A stretch of DNA of 32,001 nucleotides from Setaria digitata. Its lineage: Eukaryota > Nematoda > Chromadorea > Rhabditida > Setariidae. The stretch's first letter is position 1. Every line of letters starts with the position of its first letter. Shown here in pieces: positions 1-10,391 of this stretch. The position numbers and the translations under genes were made by a program. The notes beneath the pieces were generated by a model. It searched no databases, was not told where the DNA came from, and saw only the letters and a program-made list of their open reading frames with translations. The stretch lies in assembly GCA_003640385.1 (NCBI GenBank), contig RCAB01000624.1, positions 1 through 32,001 on the forward strand, written 5' to 3'.

Positions 1-266
1 CCGCAATCAAGACATTTCCGAAATGAATAAAGCGAAGAAAACGTCTTCGGTGAATTTTGTCAAATTCCGAAAAATTTCTATGCTGCTACAACGACAAATT
101 AAACTTCACAGCGCGTAGTTCTCGATTTTCGAATGGTCAAAGCATAACTGAATTTAATTACAATAATTTTAAATTTATTACTCAAGACTGTTATTACCAC
201 TTGTAACAACTTACTACATGGGTTGTTTTCCTCTTATATTTCTTCAAATATAATTAGACAAATTAC

Positions 267-896
267 CGGATGTAGTAGCTGCTCCAACAAAAAGAAATCC
301 GACAACGGAAAGAATAAGAAGTAATGTAACAACGACAAGAATCCATCGAAATTTCGAAAATGTACCAACTGGCACTAGTACATTCAGCTGTAAAATCATA
401 GGCTATTTATACTGAATTGTGATTTGTTACTTTGATTTTATGGCATGAATGTTTTTGTCGGTAACAAGTCTGGATTGTTAACCGGTTATTAATGAAAATT
501 TTGGATATGAAATTTAAGTAAACAATTAAATATAAATAAAATCAGTGAATGGTAGGACTGTTATCATAGCACAATGCGGACAATCTTCACCATAACATTT
601 TAACACAAATAATTCCAAATAATGGTTTAAAGTTTGTCGAACTAAAAAATAATAATAATGGGATAAAATTAGGGAAACATAGTTTTTTAGGGACAAAGGC
701 ACTCGGAAAAATTGTTAATAGAATTCCAAAGTTATCAAGATTAATTTTTATTTATTTTTTGGAAATTGAAAACCTGTTCAGCAAATCCTTGTAATGCACC
801 ATCGAAGAAGATGACAAACATAACAAAGCCAAAAATTGAAATAATGAGGGCGAATAATGAACCCCATGGAACGTACTGAAAACGTTTCAGGCACAT
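267..896 (-). CDS. M6 / proteolipid-protein (PLP) family membrane protein, 5' part (two exons; rest off left edge)
   Basis: Seen: exon 1 is 896-774 (41 codons from ATG at 896) and exon 2 is 387-267 (40 codons plus 1 nt). The intron starts GTTTTC after CAG and ends TTTTACAG; the phase is 0 and the frame stays open across the join. Exon 1 reads MCLKRFQYVPWGSLFALI and then a hydrophobic helix (about residues 12-31). Exon 2 ends in a second helix (about 57-76) with SVVGFLFVGAATTSG, then a good GGTAAT donor. Family knowledge: M6/PLP proteins are tetraspan membrane proteins of neurons and glia. They begin with a Cys-rich CxKCLGGVPYASL-like stretch and have a GFxxTGA motif at the end of TM2; both align here, as does GALQG with the first-loop EALSG. 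The nematode relative is, as I recall, called nmgp-1. Exons for the large loop, TM3 and TM4 would lie left of position 1. The start is uncertain because a strong TTTTCAG acceptor sits inside exon 1 (AG at 877-876). Confidence 0.8.
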
Positions 897-2819
897 TGAG
901 AAGGCGTCATGTCGTGATCCATAAATCAGAATTCCATTTCAAAATTTAACTTTCTTTAAATTAATGATCTCGTTGAGTGCTAAATAATTTCTTACATACT
1001 GTCGCTGAAAAGCTTTTCTTTAATTGGATGATGATTAATTTTAGTTTAATTTAATTCATTTCTGAACAAGTGATCACTGATGATTAAATATTGCTGAATT
1101 AATTAATTCGGCGCACGAAGTTAGACATTTCTATATTTAATCGAGTAGACAACCATTTTTTTCTTTTTTTTTTGTAGTATTCCGGTAAATTTCCCTCAAA
1201 TTCAAATTTCAGATACTTAAATACCCATCAAAAATCAGGTGCAGTTATTTACGAGAAAAGCTAAACATCAGGAATAACAACATCTCTGCAAATCGCTGAA
1301 AACATAAGACTTTAATTAACAGAGGATCAAAGTACATTGGACTCAAATTCAAAATAATAGCTAAACGATCGACCAATAAACTTAACTCAACGAGCTGAGA
1401 TTTATTGGTTTTTTTTTTTTCGGGGATTTTTGAGGATTTTTTTTTTTTGTTTTAATTGATTAAAAAAGTAGGCATTCGTTGTAATTATGCACACCTTCCC
1501 AACTAATTAATGAATTAGTCATAAATATCAACTAGTACAATTGCTCATGTAATAAGTATATGTTATACAAGATTGAGAATATAAAAAAGTAAAAAATTTT
1601 TATAAAAAATAAGGCTGAGAGAAGAGGAGCTAGCCTAATATTTCTGTGCTTTTCTGGACCTTAAGTTACAAACAATTAAATTGATTTGAAAAAATGAACT
1701 TGGGTGCTTCACGAATTTAGCCCAACTATTTCTTCTTTTGCATAAGGTCTTCATTTGAAATTAATTGTGTCCTTTCGAAAAAAAAAAAAAATGAAAAAAA
1801 AAGAATAAATTTATATTTAAAACTCATGCCTTTAATTCTTTAACATAAATTTATTTTATTCCTCCATATGTTGTTAATATTGGAAATAATATTTTTTAAG
1901 TGGACTTAATAAATGACTTAATATATTCAGTAATAAAACCATTTTATGAGGGCACAAACGATAATAATCGGTATCAGACAAAATTGCTTGATAAGGAATA
2001 GAACCGGTTTTGTAATTCCCGGAGGAGTAATAATTCATTGAATGATTTAATCACTGGTAATGAAAGACAAAATTTAGGAATGAAATCGATAACAAATAAA
2101 AACAAAGAAGGATAAACTGAATTGTCACAAGAAAGGTAACAATTAATTTCTAACTGCAACAGAATTATTCCATTATTCCTTAACTGCCGAGAATCACTAT
2201 AATTATCAGGTTTCCTGATTTGTATTACACTCACCGAATCAGAAGTTCCAAGAGCCTGTCAACCGATTAAGCGGAGTTCACCAACCTAGCAAAGTAAGAA
2301 TTTCCTATATATTCCATTGGCACAAATTTCTATCACTGTTAACTGGAAGGACTTATCACAAATTCATTTTACATCCTTCATTTTTTTTTTTTGCTTCAAA
2401 TCTGAACAATTCCAAAAATTTTCAAAATATAAAGGTAAGAACAACTTATGAACAGATAAGAAGGAATAATTTCTGAAGTGCACATAGTTGCGATGAATAC
2501 TGAATAATGGAAGCTGCTGAAGTAAACGTATGAGTAATTTATGCAATTAAATATAATTTTACAAATTTCAATGAAATAATTTCAAATTCACACAAGAAAA
2601 TTGCTTCGGTTCTTCTATAATTTTCCAGTAAATAGTGACAGTGAACAGGTACTGAATGAGAGACTAATTGATCAAAAGCTGAGCAAGACAAATACTTGTG
2701 GAATTTCGTTAGTTTTGCAATGTTATTTAATAAGGGATAGTCTGATATGTGAGAATGAGAAGGGATGGAAGAAGTAAGGAAGAAAGAGTCTAGACTTGTT
2801 GATGGATAGACTGAAATAA
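897..2819. other. AT-rich 5' flank / possible 5' introns of the M6 gene
   Basis: No convincing coding exon. On the minus strand a consensus TTTTCAG acceptor (AG at 1006-1005) is followed 9 nt later by a strong GTAAGAA donor (995), which is either a 9-nt microexon or a trans-splice site. A second acceptor at 1297-1296 is followed by a 43-nt open stretch and a GTAAAT donor, but its phase does not join to the M6 frame. The remainder is AT-rich sequence with poly-A/T runs. Confidence 0.4.
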
Positions 2820-3137
2820 GATCGAATTGCAGTCAATAAGAGGGGAGTGGGCAGAGGAAAGGACTACTGGAACGAACAGGGAAGGTAGTAGCAGGGAAGC
2901 AGTGACGTACGGAGGAAGCGTGAAGTACAGCAGGCTGTTGTCTTGTCCTCACGTGAAGACAGCGACCGAAGCTTGCAAAGCGTTGTCACGTTGGTGGGCT
3001 TCTGCGCCGCGTGGAATGGATATAGGAAGTATTGTCATCACCAAAGAGCAGAAACGATGACGACAACAATGGCGGAGTTAATGGGAAATAGAATCGATAA
3101 TGAAGCAATTAAAATGGCCAAGCTTTGGACGAAATAA
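2820..3137. promoter_or_regulatory. GC-rich promoter-like patch
   Basis: This stretch is markedly less AT-rich than its surroundings and is open in two frames of the plus strand without splice structure or protein-like composition, so I read it as regulatory. It holds a palindromic TCACGTGA E-box (2949-2956), a TGACGTAC half-CRE-like site near 2902, and CCGCCATTG on the minus strand (around 3067-3075), whose core resembles a YY1 site. It lies about 2 kb upstream of the minus-strand M6 start, so it could be that gene's promoter; this is inference. CAA repeats follow at about 3139-3156. Confidence 0.35.
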
Positions 3138-4254
3138 TAGCAACAACAACAACAACACTACAGTGATGATATGATGACAGCAATCTCTCTCTCCTCATCG
3201 CTTTTAATTCTTCCGTGTCCCTAAATATTGTCTTTTCCAAATTTAGTCAAACAATTATCACTAATTATTTCCTAATAATTAACACTGAAATGTACACTGT
3301 GGGATTGAGGAAAGTCCTTCTCCTTGCAGCTGTAAAAGAGGCGAACTGTTAATATGCTCTCAGACTAGAAATCTTTCAAATTAATTAGTGATAATCAAAA
3401 TTCCCGAGAATAATCAGGTACCATTATTCTAGGTTCCTATGAATAAATGCCCAGGTTGTTAGTTATACACTTACAGTTAACACTGTTACTTTGCTACAAA
3501 TATATTCAAATGTATTAAAAATTGATTCATCTGTGATCAATTTGAGCTAATTTAAAGAGGAAAGCGCCTGGACTTCTCAGCTACTTCCAAGAATATTTGG
3601 GAAGCCATTAAGCATTAGTAATTAGAAACAAAAGCAGTGTAAATCAATTAATGACTAATACTATCATATCAAATAAAATTTAAAAAAAAAAATGAAAAAA
3701 TCACAAATTGTAATAAATTTGTCTTGAATTTGGAGAGACTAATGCATCTCCGGAGATGATAACTGGCGAAATATTTTGAAAATTATCTTTATGTACGACA
3801 AATGTGGGGAATTAGTATTACCCATATTTACTCGTAGTACCCGGGATGTTAGTTATTACTGGAACTGTGACAAATCCATGAATTTTTGCTGAAAAATCAA
3901 AATAATGCTTAATATTCTGTTCTTTCAATTTCCGGAAAAGCTAATGTAGTGCCTTTTTCCGTTTCCCTCACTATGATAATACTTTAGATAGCATTTTATT
4001 TATAAATAGATTTTTAATATCTTATGATTAAATACTTTCCAGGAATATACAGCGAATATGCTTCTCTGAAAATCACACTAGTCTCAGTTATTTTCCGGAT
4101 GCAATGGAAGAGTATTTCCTGCCCGATCGTTTCACTCGGTCATAATAATTCATTTTAATGACTGACCACCATTCAGCTCAGATATATTTCTATTATTCAG
4201 TAAATCTGCTTAATCCTGAATTTATAGAACAGTCAAGCATATTCTACCTCATTT

Positions 4255-4297
4255 TATCCTCATTTCATAGCAANTTCCTATCCTCATTTCATAGCAA
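4255..4297. repeat. 19-bp direct repeat flanking an assembly N (4274)
   Basis: The 19-mer TATCCTCATTTCATAGCAA occurs at 4255-4273 and again at 4279-4297, with the single N between. It probably represents overlapping contig ends joined by a placeholder N rather than a biological repeat. Confidence 0.8.
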
Positions 4298-5808
4298 AAG
4301 CAATAGCTCCTGTAAGCAATAATTTTTTTCATCGTCTCTGTTTCATTCGATTCTAAATTTCATAATTTGAATATTATCAGCAGTATAGTAGTATCAAATA
4401 TCAGTAACTGTTATCATCAGGTAATCAAGATGACAAGTTTGTTCAAACAAAATTGAGAAAAAAGAAGCGAACTGATTCAACCTGCTGTTTGTAATTCTAC
4501 TCCTTACTTTGATCTAACAGTTAAACAAGAGGTGACAGCATCAACGACCCTCAAGAATAAGTGAAGAACTGCGTCAAGAATACGTGAGTGCTAAGTGACT
4601 GCACTAAGTTATTCATTTTGAAAACATTTAAAGATATTAAGCATCTAGATATTTCAAAGCCTAGTAAATAACCAGCCAACTCCTTGTCACTCTTGACAAA
4701 TGTCATTTTGTCTATGAAAAGAAATTTTTAACTTCAATTGGAAATTGAAAGAGCTGACTCATTCTCTCATTAAAATCTATTTCCTCTTCCTTCTACGTAT
4801 TTTAATTAAATGCGGAGGCATCTATGCAATTGTCTCTTAAAATTAATAAGCTTTGAATAGCTTTTTTTTCTCTGCTAAGCGATGATATTCATTTACTTAA
4901 ATTTTATTTCGTTTTTTTATTTCCATTCATTTAAGTGATTACTAATTCAACTAACTGAACCACCGATAGCTTCATGTAAATATTAAACACATTTCAATTT
5001 AACAACACTCATCAGTTGCCATTACTTAATTTCTGCACTATTTGCCATAGTAGTATAGCAGTTCTCGCTCAATTAACCAATTACTTAATGGAATCAATAA
5101 TTAAGGTAACAATAATGGTAGATGACTTCCGTAGTTATTTCTATGCTTCACTAATCAATAATTAATCAGCAATTAGTATATGAAAATATGAGGGATACTA
5201 AATATCATCTATTGATATATTTCTGTGAAATTTATTTTGATCTCAATCGATTCATTTGCCATATATTGTAAAAAGTGTTACAACGTTTTAATTACATATT
5301 GTTGTGATCATTTAAAGCAGTGCTGGAGTAGCAGTAAGCAAACAAATACAGTTTGGTAAATGATTGTAAATAAACACCGGGTAATTTTAAGCTAGAATTA
5401 AAATTTCAAATTTAAATTTAAGTATAGCTTTACTGATAAATAAATACAGCGAATAGTACAGTGAAATGAAAGTTAATAAAAATTTTTGGAAAAAAAAATT
5501 GTACTGCAAATGAAAAAAATAAAATCTTTGAATACCCGAAATAAACAAAACGTTCAGGAATGAGTGAGCTTTAAACTACTATTACTTAAAATAACAAATA
5601 AATTATTCCTGAAGTCGTTTGTCACTGTTGTTTTTTTTGATTAGTTTTAGTTTGAAAATTAAGAAATTTCTTCCTTATTTTTTTCCAGAGAAAATTAACA
5701 TTCTGATATTTATTGTCGTTTTTCCCTCTTTGTTCCTTTTTTTTTTTGTTTGATTTTTTATTTGAATTGATAAGGGAAAAAGTGCTTATCACAAGTAATA
5801 GAATGTGC

Positions 5809-5845
5809 TGAATTCAACTTGACTGATAAATTTCAGTTGAATTCA
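5809..5845. repeat. 10-bp perfect inverted repeat (hairpin)
   Basis: TGAATTCAAC at 5809-5818 is mirrored by GTTGAATTCA at 5836-5845 with a 17-nt spacer. No known element is recognised around it. Confidence 0.6.
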
Positions 5846-6564
5846 ATCAGTGCAAATTAAAAAAAAAAAAAGTATTTTTAAAGTAACCTGGACTAGTTTT
5901 GCAGAAAATTCTTATAGGCGAAAAAGTGAAACAAATTGTTGTGAGCCACTTGTTTGCAATATATTTAATACAAGGTGGTAATAAATCACAAAGTTTTATA
6001 TTACCATCATTACTAAAAAATTTTTTCAAATATTTCATTGGATATTATTACATTATTGCCATGTCAATTCGTTATTAATTGCCGCATTATTGTATTAATT
6101 TATCAATTATTATTATCAAATCGTGAATCCATCTTCTGTTTAAAGAAAATTAAAAGGTGTTAGAAATATAAAAAAAAAAAAAAGTATCTATTAGGAGTAT
6201 TCACATATAAATAAATTATCAGCATATGGATATCCAAGTATGTCAAAATCGTGATAAATTGAAATTTGAATTTATAATAGCAAAATCAAAGAGCAAAACT
6301 TTCGTAATGATGTAATTGTCAAGCCAGGTGATAAATTAATTAGTTTGAATTATTACAAAATTTTGCCGCATGCATTGAATGATTGATATGTTAAATTGCC
6401 TTGTAATTATTTAATTTCAGTGAAAATACATAAAATAAATTAAAATATAAAGTAATTGAATATGGTGCTAGCAAAAATAGAAGTGTGGTTAATAATTAAA
6501 GATATGCATATTTTAATCGTTATAAATGCATAAATCAGAATGAGAGGTTGTTAAAATATATAAT

Positions 6565-7873
6565 TTAAGTTGATGGTTGAGTAACAATTTCATTCCATTT
6601 GCCGGAGTAATAAAACGACATTGGAATCACTGTCCTTGACCGGATAAACCTGAAATGGAAAGGAAACGGTGGACCAGCGGATCTTCTTCGGTCACTAAGA
6701 TTCAATCAGTAGTTCATTACAATTGCATCAGTTATTTACCTACTGCAGCATCTATTTACCTAGTAAACCAGTGAAATCTGCACATTTACATTCACAAGTA
6801 AATTTTAGGTTCAAGGACGTTAATTTTGAAATTATGCAATTTATTGCATTAAAATATTTGCAGTTTTTCAAATTTAATATATTGTTCATTAAAAACTGAA
6901 AAAAATGGCAGATCAGTTCGGGTGAAGGACGAAGCTTACTACCAGAGGACAATTAATGAACCGAAGTATTTACTTACCCTTCGAAATTTTTAAATAACAT
7001 ATTTCGAAGTTTTTTAAAAAAAATGCCTTCCAAGCATATTTGCTTCTTTTAAATGGTGTTTCAGGACTAAATTAAGCAGCAAAGTGGTGTTAAAATTAGG
7101 GATTGGCCATCATTAGTATTCAAATTTGAACAACTGATAATGAAAAATCCCTGCATTAACAAATTTAAGAAGCGAATCTGACTAAAACCATCACAGCTTA
7201 ATTAAATTGAAAAAAAAAAAAACGAATCTTTAAAAAAAAAAAAAAAAAAAATTAAGAAAATTGCAAATTTCAAAAAATGTTTATATTTGAATCCATATTT
7301 TGCTGAAAATATTCTGATAATGCTGCAGTTGGGAATACAAACTAATCAACATAAAGTCCACATTAATTACAATATTTAAAACAGGCCCATTTTGAAATCC
7401 ATTCTATTCCTCCATAAGATTAATTATACTTAAATATAGAGATAGCTTTAGCTTAGCCTAGACTGATTCAATGTGATGAATGACTTTTCTATCTTTAAGG
7501 TTGCCGTTTCGCCATTTTTTTTTTCGTCCAAATGACTCATTTGGATACGGAAAAATGTAATGATTCGAACATTTAATTTAACGGTTACGAATAATATTAA
7601 TCGTGCGGAAGTGAATTTAATTTTTTCATTAAGAAATATTTAAATTTTTTTAGAATAAATTGTTTTTAAAAACAATTTATTTTCGAATGATATGATGAAA
7701 TTTTAGCATTTCGATGAGATATTTGATCATTTTTGTTATAATTTAGCTTTGAAAATTTCAACTTTTAAACATCGTTCTTAACCAACTCATCCTTCTTACG
7801 GAATCGATGGCGTTCCAGTCACATCAACAGTTAAAACGCCTCTTTTTTCACATATATTCCATGATTTCAGTTC
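6565..7873 (-). CDS. Weak candidate: two 3' exons of an unrecognised minus-strand gene
   Basis: Seen: on the minus strand, 7873-7800 is open (24 codons plus 2 nt) after an AAAGTCAG acceptor and ends at a strong GTAAGAAGG donor. A second exon, 6649-6565, follows a TCCATTTCAG acceptor and is open in the matching phase (1 nt, then 27 codons and TAA). The joined reading runs ...VDVTGTPSIP then FIRSRTVIPMSFYYSGKW..., with composition unlike the AT-rich surroundings. No family is recognised and no upstream exon or start was found. Counter-evidence: the plus strand of 7807-7947 is also open from an ATG, and the 6649 exon is open in a second phase. Treat it as a hypothesis. Confidence 0.25.
7654..7681. 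repeat. 28-bp perfect palindrome
   Basis: A 14-bp arm AATAAATTGTTTTT at 7654-7667 is followed directly by its exact reverse complement at 7668-7681 with no spacer. It could extrude as a cruciform. It contains AATAAA on both strands, so it could also serve as a bidirectional polyadenylation signal. Confidence 0.75.
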
Positions 7874-9397
7874 CTGACTTTAAATTTATTAAAAAAAAAA
7901 ATTATTAAATTATCAAATCCAAATGATCAAATTAGTAATGTTAAATAAAAGATCCTAGAATTGAAACCATTTAAAAAAATACGCATATATACTAACAACG
8001 TCCTCCAATTTTCCCAAATGACCCACTTTTTTTGCTCATTCTTCCACCAATTTGCTATTGTATATTTTCAAAATTTAGTTCAGTCTTATAATTTTCGGGA
8101 ATAAGAAACTTTTTTTATAGAAATTTCCGTTTTTTACTATTGGATTTTCTTGCGAGTTTCACTGTTTTTTGAAGAAAGGAATTTGAAAGTACTGAAGTTG
8201 GACGAAATATAAAAAGCCTTGTTCTCAAATTCTACTTTTTTTCAGCCATCATTTATTAATACTTTAAATATATGCAAATCTTTAATAAGATAAAAAAAAT
8301 CTAGTAAAATGTTAAACAACAACAATTATTGCGGGATATATTAATAATTCAAACTCATTATTGAATAACATTTTGGAAATTTCTTTTTTCAATACATATG
8401 TGCTGAATGTAAATTACGTAGTTACTGAAAACTTAAAAACAGATGAATTTATCGTTTAGAAATAATTGGAAAACAATTATTCGAATTCTTTCCCTAGAAA
8501 TCATAAACTTTAAAGTTTAAAAAAGATGCGTGAAAGAGTAAAACTTAGTTAATTATGTTCAAAAGAAAGAATTAAAATAACAAATTAAAAAAAATACATT
8601 TTGATTTTTGTAATATCTTCCAATGTCACAGTCCTGGTAATGCTGAAGAAATTTTATTCCAACTGCTAACAGGTCTCACTTCAAAGAAAACTTTGAAACA
8701 GTTCTAAATCAGATGGCTGTAATGTGCGTTAAAAGTCCTTCTCGAACATCATTCAAATTTCCTCCTTTCATCAATGATTTCAGTGAAAAAACGTTAATTT
8801 GAAAATTCTCAGAGCAACAATCAACTGTAATTCTTCATTCGATTGCAATTTCAAGTTTAAATTGCCGACTTCTATTTAATGCTTTAGTATTTCGCAAAAC
8901 AGCTTCTTTGATACACTGGACAGTTCAAAGAGTAAGCAAGTCAAGTACCAATTAAATTCAAAACATCTTGAAGTGAATTGATTTTGACATAAACATTTTT
9001 CAATCTCGTCCAGTTTTCCACCAGTTCACCATAAATTTAAAATATTGTCTTATTGATTGCTTTACAGTATTATGACATTTGGAATGAACATTTCTTATAA
9101 CTTTCTGTCATTTTATTTTAATTGATTGGAAGGAAACTTCTTGGTCGGTCGTTATCTTTACAATATATTGCAAATTCCTTTCAGAACAATTTGTATTTAC
9201 ATCTGATGTTTGATTCGATTTGATTTCCAGCTTAGACTGTAACTGATTGGTCATATCTTTGGCTGGTTACAATATCAGTTTATAATAAATAATCAGGTAT
9301 TTATTTAGTGATAATTACCAGTGGAATTAACATCATGCGTATGTATCATTATAACTCAACAAAACTATTATGATCATGATAACTAATATCAAAGGCC
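7874..9397. other. Region 5' of the plus-strand gene; possible transposase fossil
   Basis: No exon could be joined with confidence. On the minus strand near 8670-8603 a frame reads GIKFLQHYQDCDIGRYY, reminiscent of the C-terminal GI..L..RY..C...GDYV signature of mariner transposases; the frame upstream is broken by stops, as in a fossil. On the plus strand, 8813-8931 is open (39 codons) between a weak acceptor and a GTAAGC donor in phase 0, and could instead be an upstream exon of the gene at 9398. The two readings conflict. Confidence 0.3.
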
Positions 9398-10391
9398 ATG
9401 TTTCGTAGGATGATATTTGGTAAGGATAGGCAAAGTGCGCAATTACTGAAATGTCCAATTATTCCAAGTAGAAAATCGTATGAAATCATCTCGGATGGGC
9501 CTATCTCCATATGGTATTATGGGGAGCGAAAGAATCAGACTGATCGTTATGCATTTCAGGTTGCTTTTAATCCACAACGCTATCCATTAAATACATTTAA
9601 CAAATGATCGTTTGATTTCAAACTTCGAACTGTCTCTGATCTAACTAACTCATTTTTGTAAATATCAAATATGAAATTAAAACAGAAGCTGACATATGCA
9701 GAAGCTAATAAATATTTGCTGAAAAAGATACATACCTTCAATTAGTTTCAGATAATCCGAGAAGTGGTGCCAATGCTTTTTATCACATTTAATCATCAAA
9801 CATCAATCATAGCACAATCTTCCACACCGATTTATATTCCATCTGATATGAATATTATTGTCGATGTAATCATTGACTTTCCTTTTTTCTTTTATATATA
9901 TGGGAAAAGTAATTAATGTAAGTGATGACAGTGTAACAACGACCTGTGATAAATTCCTCAAGTATCAGCAGAATTAACAGCCTTTTCTATCACGGCTAAA
10001 AACAAACGCTACTTAGCAGCAATTAATGCTGTTATTTTCCTGAAGTATAAATTACGAATGCAATTGACAGAATAAAAGTTCATCTTTTCCAAGTGTTAGG
10101 GTGAAAATGTGCAGTTATACGTTAGTGAAGATTGTCAAATAACAAAGAGAGATGATAAAAGCAAGCATACGTTAATTTCACGTGAACGATTTGAAATTCC
10201 TAAGTCACGAATTATTGTGCTTCATTGCGCTGATGTGCAGCGTCAGTTTCGGGATGTTGTGCAGGTAGGGTTAGAGATTTTTTTTTGCAAATATAATTTT
10301 AATTAATTTCTTTTCCATCAGAAATGAAAAGCTCCCGGTGTATTTCATGTCAAATTATCACTTTCAACATAATACAGTTGATGCCCTATGA
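9398..10391 (+). CDS. Spliced gene of unknown function, possibly a CUB-like secreted protein (5' end unresolved)
   Basis: Seen: exons 9398-9559, 9752-9865, 10100-10269 and 10322-10391 (TGA). Introns run GTTGCT...GTTTCAG, GTAATC...GTGTTAG and GTTAGA...CCATCAG. The first two joins are phase 0 and the last is phase 2; about 171 residues in all. All four pieces are less AT-rich than the introns. The first exon has IFGKDRQSAQLLKC and then YEIISDGPISIWYYGE, which recalls the second half of a CUB or nematode CUB-like domain (a DG turn, small residues plus LL, Cys, alternating strands). That is a weak resemblance, not an identification. A similar stretch recurs in exons 2-3 as NIIVDGENVQLYVSED. No signal peptide is visible, so an upstream exon is likely: the frame is open back to an ATCAAAG acceptor-like site before 9395, and another, TTTCGTAG, ends at 9408. 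Overlapping AATAAA signals lie at 10877-10886. The gene is convergent with the SOX gene. Confidence 0.65.

Larger units (their letters stand above)
3138..6564. other. AT-rich intergenic stretch
   Basis: No gene recognised. It contains many poly-A/T runs, an assembly N at 4274 flanked by a 19-bp direct repeat, and an inverted repeat at 5809-5845. Slightly GC-richer islets (for example 4080-4135) have an acceptor-like site but no clear exon. Confidence 0.5.

Noticed and set aside
2827..3137. Two overlapping plus ORFs in the GC-rich patch
   Set aside because: No splice structure or recognisable protein; openness is explained by lower AT content. Treated as regulatory.
6752..6952. 66-codon minus ORF with a possible 39-nt intron and GGTAAGT donor at 6977
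   Set aside because: The body is very AT-rich (Asn/Lys/Ile/Leu), starts at a non-ATG codon and has no family; splice-like sites of this quality are expected by chance here.
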